A stretch of 64,000 bases of DNA from Ralstonia sp. NFACC01 (GTDB taxonomy: Bacteria; Pseudomonadota; Gammaproteobacteria; Burkholderiales; Burkholderiaceae), in assembly GCF_900115545.1 (NCBI RefSeq), contig NZ_FOWV01000005.1:186001-250000 (forward strand), written 5' to 3'. Below are positions 28,297 through 35,801 of the stretch, one piece after another (the stretch's first letter is position 1; the number at the start of each line of letters is the position of its first letter). The translations under genes were made by a program, and so were the position numbers. The notes beneath the pieces were generated by a model that worked only from the letters and a program-made list of their open reading frames with translations, was not told where the DNA came from and did not search any database.

Positions 28297-29199
28297 TCAG
28301 TTCACGATCGTCGGCGTCGTGGTGCTTTGTGCCACAGCAGCCAGCCCCGCCAATTGCCCCGGCGTGGTGATGGTCAGCGCCTGCGATGGCGTCGGCGCCG
28401 GGAAGCCGGCTTCGGCCAGCGCTTCCTTGATGGTGCGGTTGGTGTCGAAATAGACCTGCCAGTAGTTGTCGTTGTGCGTGTACGGGCGCACGGCCAGCAC
28501 GGGCCCGACCAGGTTGAACTCCAGAATCTCAACATCGACCGCCGGATCGGTCAGCACGTTCGGAATGGCGGCCACCTTTTCCTTGAGCAGCGCGATGGCG
28601 GCGCGGTGATCGGCGCTGCCGGCCAATTGCGCCTTCAGCTCGACGCGGCGGAACGGGTTGGAGGTGTAGTTCTGGATCGTGTCGGCGAAGATTTTGCCGT
28701 TGCCGACAATCGTGACGACGTTGTCCGGCGTGTTGATGGTCGTGGCAAACAGGCCGATCTCCTTGATCGTGCCCGTCACGCCACCGGCCGTCACGAAGTC
28801 GCCCACCTTGAACGGCCGCAGCACGATCAGGAACGCGCCCGCCGCAAAGTTCGACAGCAGCCCCGACCACGCCATGCCAACCGCCACGCCGGCGGCGGCA
28901 ATCAGCGCAGCGAACGTCGTCGTCTGAATGCCGAAATAGCCCAGGATGCCGATCACCAGCAGCACGTTCAGCGTAACGGTGATGATTGACCCGACGTAGC
29001 GAAGCACGGTCGGATCGACCTTCTGCCGGGTCAGCGAGCCTTCCACCATGCGTACCGCCAGATGGATCAGCCAGCGGCCGACCACCCAGAAAACGATGGC
29101 AGCGAGGATCTTCATACCGACGTCGGTGGCGTATTGCGCCACGATCGCCTGGTACTTGCTTGCGGTGTTGACGGCGGTTTCTGCCAGGGTGTCTGCCAT
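28297..29199 (-). CDS. MscS-family mechanosensitive channel
   Basis: A 300-residue small-conductance mechanosensitive channel of the MscS type, a heptameric safety valve opened by membrane tension. Three N-terminal helices are followed by the pore-helix motif AAAGVAVGMAWSGLLSNFAAG and then LRPFKVGDFV of the beta domain. The cytoplasmic domain includes NTPDNVVTIVGNGKI and the C-terminal alpha-beta part. Length is close to E. coli MscS (286). It is transcribed alone after the terminator it shares with the convergent neighbour. Confidence 0.93.
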   Translation of the reverse strand: MADTLAETAVNTASKYQAIVAQYATDVGMKILAAIVFWVVGRWLIHLAVRMVEGSLTRQKVDPTVLRYVGSIITVTLNVLLVIGILGYFGIQTTTFAALIAAAGVAVGMAWSGLLSNFAAGAFLIVLRPFKVGDFVTAGGVTGTIKEIGLFATTINTPDNVVTIVGNGKIFADTIQNYTSNPFRRVELKAQLAGSADHRAAIALLKEKVAAIPNVLTDPAVDVEILEFNLVGPVLAVRPYTHNDNYWQVYFDTNRTIKEALAEAGFPAPTPSQALTITTPGQLAGLAAVAQSTTTPTIVN

Positions 29200-29390
29200 G
29201 GATGCCTCCGGGGGGAGCAGGGAGAATCCACCTACGATATGTCAAAGACAACGCACTTGTGTGACTTTGATGCGTCTTGCTCACATTTGTTATATGTTGC
29301 GCCGCACCAGCGCCCGCACCGGCAACAGAAGGCGCCCCGATGGCCTTCGCCGTCATTTCATGGCGCCTATGTTGCATGCGAGGGCCGTGG

Positions 29391-31652
29391 TCAATAGCGA
29401 GCATCGCCAGGTTTCTTATCCTTCGGCCAGTCATTGACCTTGGGCGCAAAATCCGGGCGGGGCATGTGTGAGAAGAACTGCGCCACATCCACTGCCTCTT
29501 GATCCGTCAGCCCGCCTTGACCTAGCGGGAAGCGATTGTGAAATGCGATCGGCATGTTGTGCTTCACAAAGGCTGCCGCGGTGTAGGTGCGCGCCATGCC
29601 TGCGCCAATGTTGAACGACTGGTCACCCCAAAGCGGCGGATAGACATATTGGCCTTGTGCGTTCGTGATGCCTTCTCCGTTGGCACCGTGGCACAGCGCA
29701 CACTGGGCCGTATAGATGTTCCGTCCATTTTCCACATTGGGCACCAGACTCTTGTCGATCTTGCCCACGCCGCGTCCAGGGACCTTGTCTTCCGGCTTGG
29801 CCTCACGCTTCATCCAGTCGAAATAGGCGACCATGGCTTTCATCTCTTCGGAATTCACCGGCAAAGGCTTGCCGTTCATCGAGCGAAGGAAGCAACCATT
29901 GATGCGCTCTTCGAGCGTTATGACACGCCCGGCGCGCGGTGCGTAGCTGGGGAAGAAGGCGGAGATTCCGACATAGGGCGACCCGTCGGCAACCGTGCCT
30001 GCATTGAGGTGACAACTGGCGCAATTGAGCTTGTTGCCAACGTTCTTGGGCAGCATGTTGTGCGTATCGATGTTCAGGCGCGCGCCCAGCACCAACTGCT
30101 TGGCGTTGGGTTCATCGAGCACGGCTGCCAAGCGCGGTGTTTCGAACGGGGTGGCATCCAGTTTCCTGACCTCCAGTTCCTTGCGTGCCTTGCCCACGTC
30201 GGATGCAGCCACTTGTTGCTGCTTGGCGCTGCCCCAGCTTTCGCGCGTGAAGTTCACGATCTCGGCGATTTCCTGGTCGCCCAGCCGAGCAAACGAAGGC
30301 ATGGTCAGCACTCGGGCATGGCTGACCGTCTGTGCAGTGGCAGAGCCAGTCAGCAGAATATGCAGCAGTGTGGCCGGATTGCTCTCGCCCAGTACCGGGT
30401 TGCCTGCCAGTGGCGGGAACACGTTGGGCACGCCATCGCCGTTGCTGCGGTGGCAATCGGCACAGAACTGCAGATACCCCAAGCCGCCGCGGCTGGTGTA
30501 GAGATTTGGCGGCGGGTTGGGCGTGCCGGTGGCATGCTGCACCGGCTGTGTCGATGCCCCCGGGGAAGGTGGGACGATCATGGGCGCAGGCCCTTGCGCA
30601 ATCTGCATCGGCTTGTCGATTTTGCTGGTGGGCAAAGACTTCAGGTACTCGCCAATCGCCAGCAAATCGCCGTCCGTCATGTACTGCGTGCTGTGCTGTA
30701 CTACGTCCACCATGTTGCCCGAGACGGCGCCATGGCGGTTGCGCCCGGTCTTGAGCATTTCAGCGACATCCTGCGGTGTCCAGAGGCTGCGCAGACTCAG
30801 GGCCCGCCAGCCTTCGACCGTTTCACCGGCCAGGAAGTATCTGCCGCTGGAGTCGGCCTCCGTCATGGTCTTTTCCTGAAAGCCGATACCGCGCGGCGTA
30901 TGACAGGCGCCGCAGTGCCCCAGGCCTTGCACGATGTAAGCCCCCCGGTTCCACTCCTGAGCTTGCGAAGCATTCGGCCGGAACGGCTGGCTATCCAGAA
31001 AAGCCCAGTTCCACAGCGACAACCCCCAGCGCTGGTTGAAAGGAAACGACATACCCAGCGGCCTGTTGGTCTGCTGCACTGGCGCCACACCCTTCATCAG
31101 ATAGGCGTACAGCGCCCGCATGTCCTCCGGCGTCATCTTGGCGTAGGACGGATACGGCATGGCCGGATACAGGTTGTGACCATCCGCGGCGATGCCCCTA
31201 CGCATCACGCGATCAAACTGGTCAAAGGTATAGCGCCCGATGCCTGTTGTGGTTTCTGGCGTGATGTTGGTGGAATACAGCACGCCAAACGGCGTCTGCA
31301 GTGCAAGCCCGCCGGCCATCGGCTTGGATTTATCGCTGGTATGACATGCGACGCAGTCGCCCAGCCGCGCCACATAACGCCCTCGCGCCACTTGCGCGCG
31401 CGTCGCATCGTCCATGGTCTTCGCATCGCTCGCAGGCAGGTCGTCAATCACCTGGGGCAACTGCGTATGCGCAGCGGCGATGGTACGAGCCGCGGGTGTC
31501 GTCGTACCCAGCGAAGCGCCAGAGGCATGCGTAGGCGCGACCGGCTGTAGTTGGGCTTGCGCCCCGCACTGCCACGCGGCAAATGTCGCGGTCATGAGCA
31601 TGAACTGCAAAAGCCGCTTTTTCGTACGCTTGGCTGTGTGGGAGTTGGGCAT
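29391..31652 (-). CDS. Exported pentahaem cytochrome c, probable fusion
   Basis: A 753-residue exported cytochrome with a basic N-terminus and hydrophobic signal segment, and five CXXCH haem sites: 100-104 (CVACH), 247-251 (CGACH), 397-401 (CADCH), 544-548 (CASCH) and 651-655 (CALCH). The first three lie in a region like the trihaem subunit of membrane alcohol/gluconate-type dehydrogenases. The last two lie in a region like the dihaem thiosulfate dehydrogenase TsdA, with a lone Cys587 in RINGCFLRSMNGK where TsdA has its active-site haem-ligand Cys. No partner dehydrogenase is adjacent. The substrate is unknown; thiosulfate or tetrathionate chemistry is a hypothesis. Confidence 0.85.
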   Translation of the reverse strand: MPNSHTAKRTKKRLLQFMLMTATFAAWQCGAQAQLQPVAPTHASGASLGTTTPAARTIAAAHTQLPQVIDDLPASDAKTMDDATRAQVARGRYVARLGDCVACHTSDKSKPMAGGLALQTPFGVLYSTNITPETTTGIGRYTFDQFDRVMRRGIAADGHNLYPAMPYPSYAKMTPEDMRALYAYLMKGVAPVQQTNRPLGMSFPFNQRWGLSLWNWAFLDSQPFRPNASQAQEWNRGAYIVQGLGHCGACHTPRGIGFQEKTMTEADSSGRYFLAGETVEGWRALSLRSLWTPQDVAEMLKTGRNRHGAVSGNMVDVVQHSTQYMTDGDLLAIGEYLKSLPTSKIDKPMQIAQGPAPMIVPPSPGASTQPVQHATGTPNPPPNLYTSRGGLGYLQFCADCHRSNGDGVPNVFPPLAGNPVLGESNPATLLHILLTGSATAQTVSHARVLTMPSFARLGDQEIAEIVNFTRESWGSAKQQQVAASDVGKARKELEVRKLDATPFETPRLAAVLDEPNAKQLVLGARLNIDTHNMLPKNVGNKLNCASCHLNAGTVADGSPYVGISAFFPSYAPRAGRVITLEERINGCFLRSMNGKPLPVNSEEMKAMVAYFDWMKREAKPEDKVPGRGVGKIDKSLVPNVENGRNIYTAQCALCHGANGEGITNAQGQYVYPPLWGDQSFNIGAGMARTYTAAAFVKHNMPIAFHNRFPLGQGGLTDQEAVDVAQFFSHMPRPDFAPKVNDWPKDKKPGDARY

Positions 31653-31963
31653 GCTGACTTGTTCTTCCCGGGGGGGGAGGGTGGACTTAAGGGGGAGTCA
31701 CCATTTTATTAAGAGGGGTAACCGTAAGAGCACATCGTGCTCGCTTCTATTTGATCTATCGCACGATTGCCCCGTTGGGTGGGTTGCTCGCTTCAAGCGC
31801 GGTGATCGGGGGCCGATCCAGGTGCGGCAAGACGACAGAGAGAACAACTTGTCCATCGTGGTTCTGGTCAGCCTCCGGATCGCCCCGGCGTGCGGCGTTC
31901 GTCCTGCGCGGAAACAAAAAAGGACGCCCTAAGGCGTCCTTCTTTGCGTCACTCTTGCGTGAC
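31653..31963. other. Gene-free gap between cytochrome c and aroG
   Basis: About 310 bases. The aroG-side end holds an aroG terminator. The cytochrome-side end has GC-rich and short A/T-rich tracts and a small inverted repeat (GAGCAC at 31728-31733 with GTGCTC at 31737-31742), likely promoter or operator material. I see no ORF with ribosome-binding site. Confidence 0.4.
31915..31941 (-). terminator. Terminator of aroG
   Basis: A 9-base stem (AAGGACGCC / GGCGTCCTT) with a 4-base loop; on the minus strand a T-run follows. It lies 22 bases after the aroG stop. Confidence 0.85.
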
Positions 31964-33043
31964 TCAGTTGCCGCTGCCCGGTACCAGACGGCGCTTGCGT
32001 ACAGCGTCGGCCAGCGTTTCCAGCACCTTCACCGAATCGTCCCAGCCGATGCACGCATCAGTCACGCTCTGGCCGTAGACCAGGTCCGACACCGGCGTGC
32101 CCTGCACGTGGTCCTGGCGACCAGCGTTGATGTGCGACTCCACCATCACCCCCACGATGCGGTTGTCGCCGGCAGCCATCTGGCGGCCGATGTCTTCGCA
32201 CACCGGGATCTGGTTCTCGTGCTTCTTGCTGCTGTTGGCGTGCGAAGCGTCGATCATCAGGCGAGCGGCCAGGCCCGACTTGGAGATGGCGTCGCAGGCT
32301 TCCTGCACGCTGGCGGCGTCATAGTTGGGCGCCTTGCCGCCGCGCAGGATGATGTGGCAATCCTCGTTGCCCGCCGTCGACACGATGGCCGAGTGGCCGC
32401 CCTTGGTGACTGACAGGAAGTGGTGCGGCTGCGATGCGGCCTTGATGGCGTCCACGGCGATCTTCACGTTGCCATCGGTGCCGTTCTTGAAGCCGACCGG
32501 GCACGACAGGCCGGAAGCCAGCTCGCGGTGTACCTGGCTTTCGGTGGTGCGCGCGCCGATGGCACCCCAGCTCACCAGATCGGCGATGTACTGCGGGCTG
32601 ATCACGTCGAGGTATTCGGTGCCGGCGGGCAGGCCCAGCTCGTTGATGTTCATCAGCAGCTCGCGCGCGGTGCGCAGGCCGTCGTTGATCTTGAAGCTGC
32701 CATCCATGTGCGGGTCGTTGATCAGACCCTTCCAGCCGACCGTGGTGCGCGGCTTCTCGAAGTACACGCGCATCACGATTTCCAGCTCGTTCTTGAAGCG
32801 CTCGCGCTGCTCGACCAGGCGGCGGGCGTAGTCCATCGCTGCCTTGGTGTCGTGAATGGAGCAGGGGCCGATGATGACGATCAGGCGGTCATCCATGCCG
32901 TGCAGGATGCGGTGCATCGCGTTCCGGCTTTGGTAGATAAGGTCGGACACGGTGTCGCTGCACGGGAATTCGCGGATCAGATGCGACGGCGGCGTCAGCT
33001 CTTTCAGTTCGCGAATGCGCAAATCATCGGTGTTCTTCGGCAT
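31964..33043 (-). CDS. aroG: DAHP synthase (Phe/Tyr-type, AroG class I)
   Basis: A 359-residue class I 3-deoxy-7-phosphoheptulonate synthase, the first step of aromatic amino-acid synthesis from phosphoenolpyruvate and erythrose 4-phosphate. Family motifs include IGPCSIHD (Cys metal ligand), RVYFEKPRTTVGWKGLINDP (20 residues), SVTKGGHSAIV, and MIDASHANSSKKH. Length matches the Phe/Tyr-feedback E. coli enzymes; which amino acid inhibits this isozyme cannot be read from the sequence. A GGAG element lies before the ATG. A Phe/Tyr-rich leader peptide and an attenuator-type terminator sit upstream, so expression is probably controlled by aminoacyl-tRNA supply. Confidence 0.95.
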   Translation of the reverse strand: MPKNTDDLRIRELKELTPPSHLIREFPCSDTVSDLIYQSRNAMHRILHGMDDRLIVIIGPCSIHDTKAAMDYARRLVEQRERFKNELEIVMRVYFEKPRTTVGWKGLINDPHMDGSFKINDGLRTARELLMNINELGLPAGTEYLDVISPQYIADLVSWGAIGARTTESQVHRELASGLSCPVGFKNGTDGNVKIAVDAIKAASQPHHFLSVTKGGHSAIVSTAGNEDCHIILRGGKAPNYDAASVQEACDAISKSGLAARLMIDASHANSSKKHENQIPVCEDIGRQMAAGDNRIVGVMVESHINAGRQDHVQGTPVSDLVYGQSVTDACIGWDDSVKVLETLADAVRKRRLVPGSGN

Positions 33044-33146
33044 GGAAAGCTCCGGGGATGTGTCTTGAGTTCTATTGGAAACGTCTACTGTGTTCGGATC
33101 ATGTTTCGCGTCGGTGCCGGGGTGGGGCAGGTGACTGGGCGAAAAA

Positions 33147-33173
33147 AAAACCGCCAGGGTCGCTGGCGGTTTT
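33147..33173 (-). terminator. Attenuator terminator hairpin upstream of aroG
   Basis: An 11-base perfect stem (AAAACCGCCAG / CTGGCGGTTTT on the minus strand), five-base loop and nine consecutive T in the transcript sense. It lies about 100 bases before the aroG start, not after a gene, which is why it is read as an attenuator. It could also stop read-through from tldD, 260 bases upstream. Confidence 0.85.
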
Positions 33174-33191
33174 CGGTATCTGCTGGGTGCT

Positions 33192-33275
33192 TTATTTTTG
33201 CTGCAAGCGCCCCTCTCCTTCCGCCAGCGGTGCGAGATGCCAAAAGTAAAAGTAAAAAAACTTGGCGAAGGACAT
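33192..33275 (-). CDS. aroG leader peptide, Phe/Tyr/Trp rich
   Basis: A 27-residue ORF beginning MSFAKFFYFYFWHL and ending RLQQK. Eight of its first twelve residues are aromatic: Phe3, 6, 7, 9 and 11, Tyr8 and 10, Trp12. That composition at this place, before a terminator and an aromatic-pathway gene, is the signature of a ribosome-mediated attenuator. I see no good Shine-Dalgarno before the ATG, the main weakness of the call. The ORF contains segments 1 and 2 of the attenuator RNA. Confidence 0.75.
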   Translation of the reverse strand: MSFAKFFYFYFWHLAPLAEGEGRLQQK

Positions 33276-33355
33276 GAGAGGAAAACGAGTCGATGCAGGA
33301 AAAATTGTGGCGCAGAGGTGACTTGAAACTACTGCGCCGCACCAATCGAACCGTC

Positions 33356-33384
33356 TTTATAAACCCTTTCTTTGAGGGCCGCAA
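33356..33384 (-). promoter_or_regulatory. Probable sigma-70 promoter of the aroG leader
   Basis: On the minus strand, TTGCGG (33384-33379) and TATAAA (33361-33356) are separated by exactly 17 bases. Transcription would start near 33350, about 75 bases before the leader peptide. Confidence 0.5.
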
Positions 33385-33432
33385 GCGCGGATTTTCCGGG
33401 CCTGCGGCGCCAAAACGACGTTTTCAGGGCAA

Positions 33433-34896
33433 TCAAACCGTGCCGCCCACCGTCATGTTCTCCATGCGCAGCGTCGGCTGACCGACGCCCACCGGCACGC
33501 TCTGGCCTTCCTTGCCGCACACGCCAATGCCCGAATCGAGGCGCATGTCGTTGCCGATCATGGTCACGTGCTTGAGCGATTCCGGGCCGCTGCCGACCAG
33601 CGTCGCGCCCTTGACCGGGGCGGTGATCTTGCCGTCTTCGATCAGGTAGGCCTCGCTGGCCGAGAACACGAACTTGCCGTTGGTGATGTCGACCTGGCCA
33701 CCGCCAAAGTTGACCGCGTACAGGCCCTTCTTGACGCTGGCGATGATCTCTTGCGGGTCCTTGTCGCCGCCGAGCATGTAGGTGTTGGTCATGCGGGGCA
33801 TGGGCAGGGCGGCGTAGCTCTCGCGGCGGGCGTTGCCAGTCACGGGCATCTTCATCAGGCGCGCGTTGAGCGTGTCCTGCATGTAGCCCGTGAGGATACC
33901 GTCTTCGATGAGCGTGTTGCACTGCGTGGGGTTGCCCTCGTCGTCGAGGTTCAGGGAGCCGCGGCGGTTGGCCAGCGTGCCGTCGTCCACCACGGTGACG
34001 CCCTTGGCCGCCACGCGCTCGCCTATGCGTCCGGAGAACGCCGACGAGCCCTTGCGGTTGAAGTCGCCTTCCAGCCCGTGGCCGATGGCCTCGTGCAACA
34101 GCACGCCGGGCCAGCCCGGGCCGAGCACCACGGTCATCGTGCCAGCCGGGGCCGGCTTGGCTTCCAGGTTGACGAGTGCGGAGGAGACTGCCTCGTCCAC
34201 GTATTCGCGCAGCAGTTCGTCGGTGAAGTAGCCGTAGGCATAGCGGCCGCCACCGCCGGAGCTGCCCATCTCGCGGCGCCCGTTCTGCTCGGCAATGACG
34301 GTGACGGAGATGCGCACCAGCGGGCGCACATCCGCGGCAATAACGCCGTCGCTGCGCGCCACCAGCATGACGTCGTATTCACCGGCCAGGCCGGCCATCA
34401 CCTGCACGACGCGCGGGTCTTTGGCGCGGGCGAGCTTTTCGATCCGCTCCAGGAGCGCAACCTTCTCTGACGCTGTCATCGAATCGAGCGGGTCGTTCGG
34501 CGCATACAGCGAGTGGCTGCCGGGGGTGCTGGCCAAGCTGCTCGCCACCTTCACGCGGCCGGCGCCGGCCTTGCCGATGGTGCGTGTGGCGCCGGCGGCC
34601 TGCATCAGCGCGGGCAGGCTGATGTCGTCAGAATAGGCAAACGCGGTGCGGTCGCCCGAGACGGCGCGCACGCCCACACCCTGGTCGATGCTGAAGCTGC
34701 CGGATTTGACGATGCCTTCTTCCAGGCTCCACGCCTCGTTGCGTGTGTACTGGAAGTAGAGATCGGCATAGTTCACGCGGTGCGTGAAGATGTCGGCCAG
34801 CGCGCGCTGCAGGTGCGCTTCATCAAGGCCGTACGGATCGAGCAGCACGCGGCGCGCGATGGACAGATTCTGGATGGCGATGTCGCCTGCGTTCAT
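33433..34896 (-). CDS. tldD: Metalloprotease subunit TldD
   Basis: A 487-residue TldD, partner of TldE/PmbA in a cytoplasmic heterodimeric zinc protease that degrades unfolded peptides and matures modified peptides such as microcins. The zinc motif HEAIGH is at residues 268-273, followed by [18 protein letters not shown] in the usual place. The C-terminus ends GGTV. The start at 34896 (MNAGDIAI) is preferred over an ATG five codons upstream. TldE is not in the window. The next minus-strand gene upstream is a nitrilase-family amidase, a frequent neighbour of tldD. Confidence 0.94.
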   Translation of the reverse strand: MNAGDIAIQNLSIARRVLLDPYGLDEAHLQRALADIFTHRVNYADLYFQYTRNEAWSLEEGIVKSGSFSIDQGVGVRAVSGDRTAFAYSDDISLPALMQAAGATRTIGKAGAGRVKVASSLASTPGSHSLYAPNDPLDSMTASEKVALLERIEKLARAKDPRVVQVMAGLAGEYDVMLVARSDGVIAADVRPLVRISVTVIAEQNGRREMGSSGGGGRYAYGYFTDELLREYVDEAVSSALVNLEAKPAPAGTMTVVLGPGWPGVLLHEAIGHGLEGDFNRKGSSAFSGRIGERVAAKGVTVVDDGTLANRRGSLNLDDEGNPTQCNTLIEDGILTGYMQDTLNARLMKMPVTGNARRESYAALPMPRMTNTYMLGGDKDPQEIIASVKKGLYAVNFGGGQVDITNGKFVFSASEAYLIEDGKITAPVKGATLVGSGPESLKHVTMIGNDMRLDSGIGVCGKEGQSVPVGVGQPTLRMENMTVGGTV

Positions 34897-34926
34897 GATC
34901 GGTTCTCGCAAAAAAATTCGATTGGC

Positions 34927-35796
34927 TTACATCACGCGGTGCTTGAGCGCCGGCAGATCCCGGCGCACTTGTGCGATGCGGGCGGGGTCCATGTCGCCGA
35001 TGGCAACGCCTTCGCCCTCGGGCACGGAGGCAATGACTTCGCCCCACGGGTCGACCAGCATGGAATGGCCCCACGTGCGGCGGCCGTTCTCATGGCGCCC
35101 GCCCTGAGCAGCGGCGAGCACGTAACACTGGTTCTCGATGGCGCGGGCGCGCAGGAGGATTTCCCAGTGCGCGGCGCCCGTCACGTACGTGAAGGCCGCC
35201 GGCATCAGAATCAAGTTCAGGTTGCCTTGCGACGCCAGCGCCCGGTACAGCTCGGGAAAGCGCAGGTCGTAGCACACCGACATGCCCACACGGCCGCACG
35301 GCGCATCGAAGGCCACCGGCGCGGCGCCGGGCTCGATGGTGCGGGCCTCGTCGTAGCGCTCTTCACCGCGTACGAAGTTGAACAGGTGGATCTTGTCGTA
35401 GCGTGCGACACGCAATCCGGCCGGGTTGAATGCGAGCGACGTATTGCGCACGCGCTGTTCGTCTTCGCACCACATCGGCAACGTGCCGCCGACGAGCCAC
35501 AGCTTGTGGCGGCGCGCGGCATCGGCGAGGAATGTCTGGATCGGGCCATCCTGATCGTCCTCACGGATGGCGACCTTGTCGCTGTCCTTGCGGCCCATCA
35601 TGCAGAAATATTCAGGCAGCAACGCGAGTTGCGCGCCCTGGGCGGCCGCCTCCGCAAGCAGCGCGTCTGCGCGCGCCAGGTTGGCGTCCACGTCGATGGC
35701 CGTCACGGTCTGGATGGCGGCAACGCGAAAAGGTGCATCGAAAGGCGCATCCATACCGGATGCGACGGGGGCCGGAGCAACGGTGGTCGAGGTCAT
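34927..35796 (-). CDS. Nitrilase-superfamily amidase (Nit-like)
   Basis: A 289-residue carbon-nitrogen hydrolase. The catalytic Glu-Lys-Cys triad is visible as Glu62 (LLPEYF), Lys135 (YDKIHLF) and Cys175 (MSVCYDLRFPELYR). The sequence resembles the Nit1/YbeM group, whose members remove the amide from deaminated glutathione, or omega-amidases. It lies between tldD and a yhdP-like gene, all on the minus strand, with 30 bases to tldD and 5 bases from the large upstream gene, so the three may form one operon. Confidence 0.9.
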   Translation of the reverse strand: MTSTTVAPAPVASGMDAPFDAPFRVAAIQTVTAIDVDANLARADALLAEAAAQGAQLALLPEYFCMMGRKDSDKVAIREDDQDGPIQTFLADAARRHKLWLVGGTLPMWCEDEQRVRNTSLAFNPAGLRVARYDKIHLFNFVRGEERYDEARTIEPGAAPVAFDAPCGRVGMSVCYDLRFPELYRALASQGNLNLILMPAAFTYVTGAAHWEILLRARAIENQCYVLAAAQGGRHENGRRTWGHSMLVDPWGEVIASVPEGEGVAIGDMDPARIAQVRRDLPALKHRVM

Positions 35797-35801
35797 GGCG
35801 C

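Larger units (their letters stand above)
33142..33275 (-). promoter_or_regulatory. Transcription attenuator of aroG
   Basis: The minus-strand leader RNA can form a classic attenuator. Segment 1 is at 33271-33263 (leader codons 2-5), segment 2 at 33229-33217, segment 3 at 33173-33161, and segment 4 at 33157-33147 followed by a T-run. Segment 2 pairs with 1 (CCTTCGCCA with TGGCGGAAGG, one bulge) or perfectly with nine bases of segment 3 (CGCTGGCGG with CCGCCAGCG). Segment 3 pairs with 4 as the terminator. The Phe/Tyr codons fall just after segment 1, so ribosome stalling there would free segment 2 and favour antitermination. Pairings are visible; the mechanism is inferred. Confidence 0.8.

Noticed and set aside
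33085-33384. 99-codon frame over the aroG leader region
   Set aside because: It runs through the attenuator hairpin, has no ribosome-binding site, and conflicts with the better-supported leader peptide in another frame.
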